A program made the translations under genes and the position numbers. DNA of 43,518 bases from assembly GCA_020354085.1 (NCBI GenBank), contig CP070641.1, positions 1,486,384-1,529,901 of the forward strand. The letters run 5' to 3'. Positions within the stretch are counted from its first letter, which is position 1. Every line of letters begins with the position of its first letter. Under the pieces are notes generated by a model, which was not told the origin of the DNA, searched no databases, and saw nothing but the letters and a program-made list of their open reading frames with translations. Shown piece by piece: positions 7,516 to 15,469 of the stretch. The DNA comes from Pseudomonadota bacterium. Lineage in GTDB: Bacteria > Pseudomonadota > Gammaproteobacteria > Acidiferrobacterales > Sulfurifustaceae.

Positions 7516-8223
7516 TCAGCCCACGGCACCTGCACCCCTTTTCTCGTCATCCACGATCCGACCGTCATGCAGCTTGATGAGGCGACGCGAGAAATCCATC
7601 ACCAGCCTGTCGTGCGTGGAGAAGATGAAGGTCACGTGGTGCTCCTTGTTCATGTGCACCAGGAGCTGCATCAGATTTTCGGCAGTCTTGGAGTCGAGAT
7701 TGGCGGTTGGTTCGTCAGCCAGCACCAGCGACGGCTCCGAGACTATGGCGCGCGCCACCGCCACGCGCTGCTGCTGCCCACCGGACAGCTCGCCCGGCCG
7801 CCGACCCTCCAGGCCTTCGAGGCCGACCTCTTGCAGAATCTCGCGCGCCTTGGCGCCGCGTTCCGCCGGAGAGCGACCCTGCAACTGCATGACGAACTCG
7901 ACATTTTCTCGCGCGGTTAGCACCGGAATCAGATTGTATGCCTGGAAGACGAAACCGATCTTGTGCAACCGCAACCGCGCAAGACCCCCCTTGCCGAGTT
8001 GATCGACGCGTTCGCCAGCGACTGTGATCTCGCCCGTGGTCGGCTTGTCCAAACCACCGATGAGGTTGAGCAGCGTGCTCTTGCCCGAACCCGAGGGGCC
8101 GGAGAGACAGAGAAAATCCTTGCGCGGGATTTCGAGGTTGATGTCCGTGAGCGCCTGCACCGCCACCGCGTTCTGGCGGTAGACCTTGCTCACGTTGCGG
8201 AGTATTACAGTGTGTTCCGTCAT
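7516..8223 (-). CDS. ABC transporter ATP-binding protein, LolD/MacB type
   Basis: The 235-residue ATPase carries Walker A GPSGSGKST (about residues 42-50), Q-loop FVFQAYNLIP, signature LSGGQQQR (about 145-152), Walker B LVLADEP and switch STHD. This is the LolD/MacB/FtsE class that drives mechanotransmission rather than substrate passage through the membrane. It is the third gene of a minus-strand run permease-permease-ATPase, 15 bases after the second permease, with a LolA-like gene first. The context suggests transfer of a lipoprotein or hydrophobic molecule from the inner membrane. It may be a paralogue of true lolD, so no symbol is given. Confidence 0.9.
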   Translation of the reverse strand: MTEHTVILRNVSKVYRQNAVAVQALTDINLEIPRKDFLCLSGPSGSGKSTLLNLIGGLDKPTTGEITVAGERVDQLGKGGLARLRLHKIGFVFQAYNLIPVLTARENVEFVMQLQGRSPAERGAKAREILQEVGLEGLEGRRPGELSGGQQQRVAVARAIVSEPSLVLADEPTANLDSKTAENLMQLLVHMNKEHHVTFIFSTHDRLVMDFSRRLIKLHDGRIVDDEKRGAGAVG

Positions 8224-8238
8224 GTGTTTACCATCCGC

Positions 8239-9465
8239 CTATACGCGTGTCAGCGCCTCGACCGGCACGTGGCGCGCGGCGCGCCACGCCGGATAGAGGC
8301 TCGCGACCAAACCCAACACGGCCACCAGTCCATTGGCCGCCGTGACGTCGGTTGCGGTCAGCGCCGGGTAGATAATTGGGCTCACGCCAAACATCTCGAA
8401 TCCTTCGGCAAAGGCCGAGAGGTCGAGTCCATTTTTGAGCGCACGCACAGTGGCCCAGGCCGCGACATTTCCGAGCGCGAGCGCGATGCCAAGAAGAATG
8501 ACCGACTCCGTCAACACCTGTCCGAGAATATTGCGCGGCGGCATACCGAGCGCCTGAAACAACCCGAACTCGCGCGTGCGCTCGAACACCGCCATGAGCA
8601 GCGTGTTGACGAGTCCGAACGACATGGCGGCGAACACAATCGCATACCAGACGATCAAAATGACGTTCACCACTTTCTCGGTCAGCGTGAGCAGTGGCTC
8701 GACCACGGACCACGGCTCGGTATCGAGCGTGGGCGCGGCGGCACGCAAGGCCGCGAGCGGCGCCTCTAGCCGGTTGCGGTCGTCTGCACGCACGACGATC
8801 TCCGATAGCGCGTCACCCATGCCGAGCATCTGCTGCGCGGTGGCGCGCCCAACAAATACGAATCCTGTTTCGATCGCCTGCGGTTCGCCGTCGAAGATGC
8901 CGACCACGCGGAAACCCCGGTCGGCGACGGTGTTGTTGACGTCTTGGCTCATCAGCACCACGCGCCGCCCGAGCTCGGTCTCCAATTGCTCGGCGAGCTT
9001 GCGCCCGAGTAGCAGTCCGGGTTCATCACTGGCTTCGAGATAGCGCCCGCTGGTAATGGCACTGCCGATGAACGAGACCTTCCGCTCCTGCTCCGGGTCG
9101 ATGCCGAGCAGCACGACACCGGCCGACTCGCGCTCACTTGCCACCACCGCCGGCACGCGCACCCGCCCCGCCCAGGCGCGAATCGACGGATGCGCGAGCG
9201 CCTCCGTCAACGGCGCATCCGGCGGGGACAGACGATGCTCGATGACCGGATCGTCGCGGTAAGCGGGCGCGTGCAACTGAATATGGCCGGTAAGGTTGTC
9301 GATCGATTTCTTGAGCTGGCTTTCGAGCGAGCCGCGCGACAGCGCCGCGAGCGCCACCATCGACCAGACACCGAGCGCGAGCGCGAACAGGATAGCGGCG
9401 GTGCGGCCGCGGTGGCGCCAGAGATTGCGCCAAGCGAGCGTGAGAAGCAGCGGAGTCTTTCGCAT
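8239..9465 (-). CDS. ABC transporter permease, FtsX/LolC-E family (second)
   Basis: This 408-residue protein has one N-terminal membrane segment after MRKTPLLLTLAWRNLWRHRG, a periplasmic MacB-like core domain of about 200 residues, and three C-terminal membrane segments with the FtsX motif FERTREFGLFQALGMPPRNI. That is the four-helix LolC/LolE/MacB layout. The ATG at 9465 is four bases after the upstream permease stop; a start nine codons earlier would overlap that gene. The two permeases resemble each other, so the transporter is probably a LolC/LolE-like heterodimer with the ATPase that follows. Confidence 0.88.
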   Translation of the reverse strand: MRKTPLLLTLAWRNLWRHRGRTAAILFALALGVWSMVALAALSRGSLESQLKKSIDNLTGHIQLHAPAYRDDPVIEHRLSPPDAPLTEALAHPSIRAWAGRVRVPAVVASERESAGVVLLGIDPEQERKVSFIGSAITSGRYLEASDEPGLLLGRKLAEQLETELGRRVVLMSQDVNNTVADRGFRVVGIFDGEPQAIETGFVFVGRATAQQMLGMGDALSEIVVRADDRNRLEAPLAALRAAAPTLDTEPWSVVEPLLTLTEKVVNVILIVWYAIVFAAMSFGLVNTLLMAVFERTREFGLFQALGMPPRNILGQVLTESVILLGIALALGNVAAWATVRALKNGLDLSAFAEGFEMFGVSPIIYPALTATDVTAANGLVAVLGLVASLYPAWRAARHVPVEALTRV

Positions 9466-9469
9466 GTGC

Positions 9470-10696
9470 CTACACCGCGTGCATCGCCTCAACCGGCGCC
9501 AACCGCCGTATGCGCAGCGCCGGATAGAGCGCCGCCACCACGGTGAACAGGAAGATCACCGCGGGGCCCACCGCGATAGCGTTGAACGAGAGCTTGGCAT
9601 GAATGCGTCCCGGCAACCCGAACTGCGCATACAGCTCGGCCATGCCGGGGAACGTAAAACCCTCCAAATGAAAGTAGACCGCCAGCCCGCCGCCCACGAC
9701 CAAACCAATGCCGAGGCCGAGCAGCGCCAGCAAGACGGACTCAACCATCACCAAACTACCGATACGATACGGTGTCGCGCCCAGCGCCAGCATCACGCCG
9801 AATTCGCGCGTGCGCTCCAGTACCGACATCAAGAAGGTGTTGAGAATGCTGAAGGTCACGACAATGATCAAAATGATATAGGTGAACCAGTTCTGCACCA
9901 TGTCGGCCTCGATCGCCTGCTCGATACCCGGCAACAATTCTTGCCATTCGAGCACCACCAATTCTCTATCCGCCGGCAACAACGCGCGGGCGCGGGTCGC
10001 AGCCTTCGGCAGCTCGCGCAGCTCCATGCCACTCAGCACGATGGCGTGGGCATCGCTGCCCATGCTGAATACCTCTTGGAATGCGGCAAGCGGTAACTGC
10101 ACGAGGTGGCGATCGAGCTCCGGGTTGCCGCTGTCGAAAATTCCGACCACGGGAACGATAGTGGCTGCCACGGACCCGTCGCGACCAGATCCGAGCAGGG
10201 TGAGCTCGTCACCGACCTTGATCTTGAGATTGCGCGCAAGCGTCGCGCCGATCACCGCCTCGTACGCATCTGCCTCCCGCAGGTAGCGGCCCTGCGCCAA
10301 CCGCTTCGGGATGGTCGAAACCAGCGGCTCGTACTTCGGCTCCACGCCGCTGACCGGCACGCCGTAGGATCGGGAGCCGCTCGACGCGAGCGCGAACCCC
10401 TGCGCACGAGCTGCCACCGCGGGAAAACCGGCCGCGCGTAACTCGGCCGCAAGCGCGGCGGCCTCCGGCACGGTTGAGCGCATCTGCGGCTTGTCCAGGT
10501 AGCCGCTGCGCTGCACCTGTAATTGACCCGTATAAACACGCAGGCTGGTGTCGATCATCATGTCATAAGCGCCAAGCTGTAGCGTGATCATGAACACCAG
10601 CAGCGCGGCGGAAAAAGCAATCGCCGACGCCGTAAGCCAGGTGCGGCGCGCATGCCGCCACAGGTTACGCCAGGCAAAGCGCAGGGTGACGTTCAT
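9470..10696 (-). CDS. ABC transporter permease, FtsX/LolC-E family (first)
   Basis: The 408-residue protein begins MNVTLRFAWRNLWRHARRTW, followed by membrane segment LTASAIAFSAALLVFMITL, a periplasmic domain to about residue 265, then three membrane segments including LERTREFGVMLALGATPYRI, the FtsX-family coupling region. It starts eight bases after the LolA-like gene and ends four bases before the second permease, so all are likely cotranscribed. With its paralogue it would form the membrane part of a Lol-type extraction machine. Confidence 0.88.
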   Translation of the reverse strand: MNVTLRFAWRNLWRHARRTWLTASAIAFSAALLVFMITLQLGAYDMMIDTSLRVYTGQLQVQRSGYLDKPQMRSTVPEAAALAAELRAAGFPAVAARAQGFALASSGSRSYGVPVSGVEPKYEPLVSTIPKRLAQGRYLREADAYEAVIGATLARNLKIKVGDELTLLGSGRDGSVAATIVPVVGIFDSGNPELDRHLVQLPLAAFQEVFSMGSDAHAIVLSGMELRELPKAATRARALLPADRELVVLEWQELLPGIEQAIEADMVQNWFTYIILIIVVTFSILNTFLMSVLERTREFGVMLALGATPYRIGSLVMVESVLLALLGLGIGLVVGGGLAVYFHLEGFTFPGMAELYAQFGLPGRIHAKLSFNAIAVGPAVIFLFTVVAALYPALRIRRLAPVEAMHAV

Positions 10697-10703
10697 CTCA
10701 ACG

Positions 10704-11489
10704 TTATTCCCGCGGGTTGCTGAGGTTGGAAATGGTAAAGACGCTGGCCGGCAGATCGACGCCGAACTTCATCTCCCGCACCACGATCTCTGTCCACTCG
10801 CCGGGCTTGTCGACGCGCTGCATGCGCTGGCGCGTGACGATGACCTTCCCGCCCATTGGCTTGATCTCAAGGCTCGTTAGCTTCTTGACCAGCTCGCCGG
10901 CTTGATCGTAAAAGGCATGCTCGATTAGATTGTAGTCGTCGCGGACCTTGACGATCTCGCGACCCCAGACAACCGGTGCCGTTTCCTTGGGTGTTGATTC
11001 GATGGTCCAGACTTTGCGACCGTCCTGCGTCTCGGTGGCAAGCAGCTTATGCGTGTACTGCTCGATCAGGTCATCGGCCTTGGCCAGATCGTTGTTGGAA
11101 AAGTCCGACCCCATCCAACTCTGATTCATCATGCTCGATGGAATCTTGATGACGCGGTTGATCTTGGGCGTGTAGCTCCACATGTCGTTGTCGAGCAGCA
11201 ATGTTGCGTTGCCGGTGTCCTTGGCGGGGGCGACGACACGCACCAGCGATTCCTTGTTGCCGCGCGTCCACACGCGGATGGTCATGCGACGTTCCCAATC
11301 CGGACGATGGATTGCCATCTCGGAGACCGAATACGACGACACGTCGCGCCAGTACTCGATCGCGGCCTTGATGATGGCGGGTGCGTCGACGGCTTGAGGT
11401 TGCGCGCGCACCGGCAGGCTGACTGCCACCAGCGCCAGCGCGGCGGCACCCATCGTTCGTGCGCGAGCACTATTCGAGTAGGAAGTCAT
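10704..11489 (-). CDS. LolA-like outer-membrane lipoprotein-sorting protein
   Basis: The 261-residue protein has a signal peptide (MTSYSNSARARTMGAAALAL, cleavage about VRAQ-PQ) and the all-beta half-barrel pattern of the LolA-like outer membrane lipoprotein-sorting family: ERRMTIRVWTRGNKESLVRV, then DNDMWSYTPKINRVIKIPSS, DFSNNDLAKADDLIEQYTH and KVRDDYNLIEHAFYDQAGE. It is the first gene of the ABC cluster. Proteins of this subfamily are usually encoded with MacB/LolE-type permeases rather than being the housekeeping LolA. Its role as periplasmic carrier or acceptor for the adjacent transporter is inferred from family and position. Confidence 0.82.
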   Translation of the reverse strand: MTSYSNSARARTMGAAALALVAVSLPVRAQPQAVDAPAIIKAAIEYWRDVSSYSVSEMAIHRPDWERRMTIRVWTRGNKESLVRVVAPAKDTGNATLLLDNDMWSYTPKINRVIKIPSSMMNQSWMGSDFSNNDLAKADDLIEQYTHKLLATETQDGRKVWTIESTPKETAPVVWGREIVKVRDDYNLIEHAFYDQAGELVKKLTSLEIKPMGGKVIVTRQRMQRVDKPGEWTEIVVREMKFGVDLPASVFTISNLSNPRE

Positions 11490-11604
11490 GCGCGCAGCCG
11501 TGTAGCACGCTCAATCATGGAACTGACTATGCCACAGTGCATCTCGCGCGCGAACCCGTGATTCCGATTCTTATCGGGCACGCACCGGTTCCGTGCAACG
11601 TCCG

Positions 11605-12615
11605 CTAATGGTTGCAGTACAACACGATCTTGCCGGTAACCTTTGATTGTTGCAGCAAGATATGGGCGCGCATTGCGTCGTCGAGCGGCAAGCGCATGCC
11701 GATGATGGGTCTGATCTTGCCGTGAAACAGCAGCCCAAACAGCATGGCCAGGTCCTCCTGCGCTAGCTTGCGGCTGCTGTACGGCGGCGCCATGACGCCG
11801 AATATCCAGCACACCTTGCGGCCGCTGGGGATCAGCATGAGCCACAGCAACAAGGCAAGGCTCGACGCAATCTTACCCATGCCCTCATGGAAGGCTACCG
11901 ATACGCCATACGGCACCAGCCGGCCGCCGCGCCGCAGACAGCGATAGGAGCGGCGCCAGTGCCAGCCGCCGATCGGATCGAAGACGGCATCCACGCCGTC
12001 GCCGGTAAGCTCACGAATGCGGGCAACGAAGTCTTCGTTTTGGTAGTCAATGGGGGTGGCGCCGAGGTCCTTGATGAGCTCGTGCTTGCCCTTCGATGCG
12101 GTCGCGTACATCTCAAGCCCGGCAAGCTTGCCCAATTGCAGGAGCGCCGTGCCGACCCCGCCTGCGCCGCCGTGAACGAGAATGCGCTCGCCCTTCTGAA
12201 CCCGCGCCACGCGGTGCAGCAGCTGATACGCGGTCACGTAATTCAATACCAAGGGGGCCGCGTCGACGGCTTCCGTGTTCGGCGGTACTGGCACGAGATG
12301 GTCGGCTGGCACACACACGTATTCAGCGTAACCACCGAAGCGCGTGAGCGCCGCGACCATGTCACCCAACCTGCGGTTTTCGACGCCTGGACCGAGCTTG
12401 TCGATGCGACCCACGACATCAAAACCCGGGCTGTACGGGAGCGGCGGTGCGCCCGGGTAACGCCCGGCGCGCATCATAAGATCGACGAACGCGACCCCGG
12501 CTGCCTGCACCTTGATACGCACCTGGCCCTCCGCGGGCTCGGGCAAAGGCGCCAACACAACTTGCAGCGCATCCGGATTACCGTGTCGCGTGATGACGAC
12601 CCGACGATACTTCAC
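11605..12615 (-). CDS. Medium-chain dehydrogenase/quinone oxidoreductase (VAT-1-like)
   Basis: The 336-residue protein is a medium-chain reductase. The N-terminal GroES-like domain holds PGFDVVGRIDKLGPGVENR and GAAGVAFVDLMMRAGRYPG-like residues, and the Rossmann domain has the nucleotide loop ILVHGGAGGVGTALLQL (near residue 145) and VDAVFDPIGG. No structural-zinc cysteine cluster is seen, as in quinone oxidoreductases. The C-terminus QSKVTGKIVLYCN matches the VAT-1/QOR branch. GTG at 12615 was chosen because GGAGG precedes it by seven bases; the longer frame has no such site. It diverges from the ROK kinase gene. The substrate is unknown. Confidence 0.85.
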   Translation of the reverse strand: MKYRRVVITRHGNPDALQVVLAPLPEPAEGQVRIKVQAAGVAFVDLMMRAGRYPGAPPLPYSPGFDVVGRIDKLGPGVENRRLGDMVAALTRFGGYAEYVCVPADHLVPVPPNTEAVDAAPLVLNYVTAYQLLHRVARVQKGERILVHGGAGGVGTALLQLGKLAGLEMYATASKGKHELIKDLGATPIDYQNEDFVARIRELTGDGVDAVFDPIGGWHWRRSYRCLRRGGRLVPYGVSVAFHEGMGKIASSLALLLWLMLIPSGRKVCWIFGVMAPPYSSRKLAQEDLAMLFGLLFHGKIRPIIGMRLPLDDAMRAHILLQQSKVTGKIVLYCNH

Positions 12616-12737
12616 GTGCACACCTCCCTGGTAGCGCTCGTTATACCGACCCGATCGGCGCGCAGCGTAACTGTTCCCTCGCCTTTTGTCTTCTGGTCTA
12701 GAGAAATGCCTGCGCCACTGCGACGGAAGTCGCATGC

Positions 12738-12751
12738 GTTAGAATCCTAAC
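12738..12751. promoter_or_regulatory. Small palindrome in divergent promoter region
   Basis: GTTAG-AATC-CTAAC lies between the divergent oxidoreductase and ROK kinase genes, 27 bases before the kinase start. TAGAAT within it could serve as a -10 box for the kinase, so the palindrome might be an operator. No good -35 box was found. Confidence 0.3.
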
Positions 12752-12777
12752 CAAACTTGTGCTTCGGATGGACCTCG

Positions 12778-13725
12778 ATGCTGCGCATAGGTATCGACCT
12801 TGGGGGAACAAAAACTGAAGGCGTTCTGATGGATGCGGCCGGTCACATCGTGCATCGCGAACGGCGCGCCACCCCGGCGGACAAGGGTTATGAAGCGATA
12901 CTCGAGAACCTCGCCGGACTGGTTCGCGATCTCGACCGACGCGCGGGAAGGGCCTGCCACGTCGGCATCGGCACCCCGGGTGCGATCTCGACACGCACGG
13001 GTCTCCTGAAAAACTCCAACACCACGTGCCTGAACGGTAAGCCGATCAAACAGGATCTGGAACGGCTGCTGGCGCGCGAGGTGCGTATTGCCAACGACGC
13101 CAACTGCTTCGCGTTGTCGGAAGCGCTTGACGGGGCCGGGCGTGGTGAACCGGTGGTGTTCGGCGTCATTCTCGGCACCGGCGTGGGCGGCGGGATCGTC
13201 GTCAATGGCCAGATCGTCGAAGGCCTGCAACACATCGCCGGCGAATGGGGGCACAACGTGCTCGAAGCTGACGGCCCGGAGTGTTATTGCGGCAAACGCG
13301 GCTGCGTGGAGACTTTTCTCTCGGGACCCGGTCTGGTGCGTGACTATGTCACACATGGCGGTGAGTCCGGTTTGGATGCCATTTCCATCGTGGCGCGGGC
13401 AAACGCTCACGACCATATCGCGCAAGCAGCGTTGCAGCGCTACCTCGAACGCTTTGGCCGCGCGCTATCGGTGGTGGTTAACATCCTCGACCCGCACGTG
13501 ATTGTCCTGGGTGGCGGCATGTCGAACATAAAACACCTCTACCGCGATGGCCGCGATCATCTCGCGCGCGCGGTGTTTGCTGCACATGGACGTGCGAATG
13601 TCGCGTTAGACAGGATGTCAGGAGCGAGTAACGATGAGCTACGCACGCGCCTTGTTGCCAATGTCCACGGCGATTCTTCTGGCGTGCGCGGCGCGGCACA
13701 GCTCTGGCCGACGAGCGCGGGCTAG
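12778..13725 (+). CDS. ROK-family sugar kinase (fructokinase/GlcNAc kinase-like)
   Basis: The 315-residue protein has all ROK landmarks: phosphate loop DLGGTKTEG (residues 7-15), catalytic aspartate in ANDANC (Asp107), second ATP loop GTGVGGGIVVNG, and the zinc site formed by His159 of GEWGHN and Cys169, Cys171, Cys176 of CYCGKRGC. It would phosphorylate a hexose or amino sugar in the cytoplasm; closest relatives are annotated NagK or fructokinase. The C-terminal stretch between VFAAHGRANVALDRMSGASN and GDSSGVRGAA looks less conserved than usual. The ATG at 12778 starts MLRIGIDLGG; the seven upstream residues in the open frame are unlike the family. Confidence 0.88.
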   Translation: MLRIGIDLGGTKTEGVLMDAAGHIVHRERRATPADKGYEAILENLAGLVRDLDRRAGRACHVGIGTPGAISTRTGLLKNSNTTCLNGKPIKQDLERLLAREVRIANDANCFALSEALDGAGRGEPVVFGVILGTGVGGGIVVNGQIVEGLQHIAGEWGHNVLEADGPECYCGKRGCVETFLSGPGLVRDYVTHGGESGLDAISIVARANAHDHIAQAALQRYLERFGRALSVVVNILDPHVIVLGGGMSNIKHLYRDGRDHLARAVFAAHGRANVALDRMSGASNDELRTRLVANVHGDSSGVRGAAQLWPTSAG

Positions 13726-13780
13726 CATCATCGCCCCGCCATCCCCTCACTCCCCTCTTTCTTGATTTCCGTCAGATAAC

Positions 13781-13823
13781 CCGACGAATCGTCTGCGGCT
13801 ATTTGCCGCGGGCCGTTCGTCGG
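13781..13823. repeat. Two-tier hairpin upstream of small exported protein gene
   Basis: Outer arms CCGACGAA (13781-13788) and TTCGTCGG (13816-13823) are perfect complements and enclose a second stem GCGGC-TATTT-GCCGC (13795-13809). There is no T-run, so it is not a standard terminator. It lies 56 bases after the ROK gene and 112 bases before the next gene, and could act as an RNA structure or operator. Confidence 0.5.
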
Positions 13824-13935
13824 TCAAGGGTCAACGGCCGATGCGCCGGGACGTCTTAAGAGGTGAAAAGGCGAACCAGTGACCCCAACAACAGCGCAAG
13901 GGAGAAAAGACGTCAATTGTCTCAAGGAGGCAGTC

Positions 13936-14307
13936 ATGAAATACAAATCACTTATCGTCTTGATCGTCGGCGCAGCACTCGCCGCAAACGGCGGGTTGGT
14001 ATTGGGAGCCGATCAGGCGCGTGATCCGACACGCGCCCAGGACCAGACCCAGCTGCGCACGCAGGATCAGATCTACGGCTCACAGCTCATGACACAGGAA
14101 GAGCGCGCCGCACATCAGGCCAAGATGCGCGCGGCGAAGACCGAGCAGGAACGCGAGCAGATCCGCGCCGAACATCACAAGCAGATGCAGGAGCGCGCCA
14201 AGCAGCAGGGCGTGACGCTGCCCGATGAGCCGCCGGCGCGCGGCAGGGGTGGCGGACCGGGGCCTGGCCCCGGTGGCGGTATGGGTCCCGGCGGCGGTCG
14301 CCGCTGA
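13936..14307 (+). CDS. Small exported Gly/Gln-rich protein, unknown function
   Basis: The 123-residue protein starts at an ATG five bases after AAGGAGG. A signal peptide (MKYKSLIVLIVGAALAANGG, cleavage about VLGA-DQ) is followed by a charged, probably helical region rich in Gln, Arg and Glu (LMTQEERAAHQAKMRAAKTE, then QEREQIRAEHHKQMQERAKQ). It ends in a low-complexity Gly/Pro/Arg tail. This resembles small periplasmic proteins annotated only as hypothetical. The open frame upstream of the ATG adds 19 non-signal residues and was rejected. Confidence 0.7.
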   Translation: MKYKSLIVLIVGAALAANGGLVLGADQARDPTRAQDQTQLRTQDQIYGSQLMTQEERAAHQAKMRAAKTEQEREQIRAEHHKQMQERAKQQGVTLPDEPPARGRGGGPGPGPGGGMGPGGGRR

Positions 14308-14863
14308 CAGCTCGCCCGAAGTAACGCACCTCATGTCGCTTCAGCTATCGCGTGAGGTGCGTCAGCTTCTTTGCTCCATGATCGTACGCTTGCAAAGCGC
14401 TCAACGCTCAGCACAAGCGCATATGATGGCCGGAGATGCTTCTGCAATGCCGACTACCGACCCGCCACCCGGCCGCGGACCATGACGAAAGTCACCGCCC
14501 ATGTGCGGTGGCGGTTCCGCCATGAAACGCCAGATGGAAGCATCGGCATGAATTGCGGCGGGCACTTGTGCGTTGCGAGATTCCAGTCACGGTGGTGCGC
14601 CTCGTATGCCGATCGAATCTAGCCGTGTACCGAATCCGAACGATTCTTGATCTTCGTCAATACAGCGAAACTGCCGACTAGGGCAATCTGTCGCTAAGCG
14701 GCCGCTCCCCACAGCTATTGGGGCGTGATGAAGTCGCGCCGCGAAGGCGTGTTCACAGTACCGCTGTTGAATCGGCGCGGCACGTTAGAATCGGTGATTG
14801 GTGCTGAGCTAACATCCCGTCATGATTTTCGGCCGTGAGCCTGGCCGACACAAGGAGGAAGCC
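14308..14863. other. 556-base intergenic region with several hairpins
   Basis: No convincing gene was found. A perfect 10-bp stem ACGCACCTCA (14324-14333) / TGAGGTGCGT (14353-14362) shortly after the Gly-rich protein gene may end its transcript, though without a long T-run. Further short stems lie at 14493-14510 (CACCGC/GCGGTG) and 14510-14521 (GGCGG/CCGCC), and a CCCCA/TGGGG stem lies near 14710. TAGAAT near 14787 is a possible -10 box for the DUF302 gene. The open frames here lack ribosome-binding sites and family features. Confidence 0.4.
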
Positions 14864-15370
14864 ATGAAAACGTTATTCATCTCGCTTGTCGTTGCCACCG
14901 CAGTTGCCGCCTGTAGCCCACCCGCGCCAAAGACGCCTGCGACGGGAGCGACCGCCGACAGTAACGTGATCGTGCGCTACTCGAAGGAAGCGAAGTTCGA
15001 GAACGTTCGCGATGACGTGGAGAATGCCATCAAGAACCGCGGACTCGTGATTGACCATACCTCGCACATCAGTAATATGCTCGAGCGTACGGGCAAAGAC
15101 CTCGGCACGCCGACCAAGATCTACAACGAGGGGCAGGCTTTCTCGTTCTGCTCCGCGGTGGTGTCGCGCAAGACGATGGAGGCCGATGCGCACAACATTG
15201 CCTACTGTCCCTACGCCGTGGTCGTGTACGCAACCGTGGCCGAGCCCAAGAACGTCTACGTCGCTTACACGCGCGCGCCGGCGACAGGTTCTGACGCGAA
15301 CAAGGCAGTTATCGCCGAGATGAACAATCTTCTTGATGGCATCGCCAAAGAAGGGTTGAACATCAAGTAG
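14864..15370 (+). CDS. DUF302 domain lipoprotein
   Basis: The 168-residue protein has a lipoprotein signal (MKTLFISLVVATAVAAC, lipobox VAAC with Cys17) and a DUF302 fold: SNVIVRYSKEAKFENVRDDV, ENAIKNRGLVI, a central FSFCSAVVSRKTMEAD and the strand CPYAVVVYATVAEPKNVYVAY. DUF302 proteins bind heme or small ligands in some relatives, but no function is settled. The ATG follows AAGGAGGAAGCC, a strong ribosome-binding site. It would sit in a membrane facing the periplasm. Confidence 0.78.
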   Translation: MKTLFISLVVATAVAACSPPAPKTPATGATADSNVIVRYSKEAKFENVRDDVENAIKNRGLVIDHTSHISNMLERTGKDLGTPTKIYNEGQAFSFCSAVVSRKTMEADAHNIAYCPYAVVVYATVAEPKNVYVAYTRAPATGSDANKAVIAEMNNLLDGIAKEGLNIK

Positions 15371-15398
15371 TTTTTTGTGCGCCCCGGGGTTGGCGCCA

Positions 15399-15437
15399 CC
15401 GCGGCCCGTTTTGCGGGCCGCGGTTCTCGCTTATACT
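15399..15437 (+). terminator. Hairpin terminator of DUF302 gene, abutting a proS -10 box
   Basis: A perfect stem CCGCGGCCCG (15399-15408) / CGGGCCGCGG (15414-15423) with a TTTTG loop follows the DUF302 stop. It is immediately followed by TTCTCGCTTATACTT, in which TATACT (15432-15437) is a good -10 box 33 bases before the proS start. The hairpin thus separates the two genes and may overlap the proS -35 region (TTTGCG, 16 bases upstream of the -10). Confidence 0.6.
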
Positions 15438-15469
15438 TTCCGCTCGCCCACTCCTAATAAGAACGCCCG

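Noticed and set aside
13621..13725. Possible frameshift in the ROK kinase C-terminus
   Set aside because: The stretch is divergent, but the following GDSSGVRGAA motif remains in frame, so the gene looks intact.
14225..14622. Open frames of 83-86 codons after the Gly-rich protein gene
   Set aside because: No ribosome-binding site, no recognisable motif, and they cross terminator-like hairpins.
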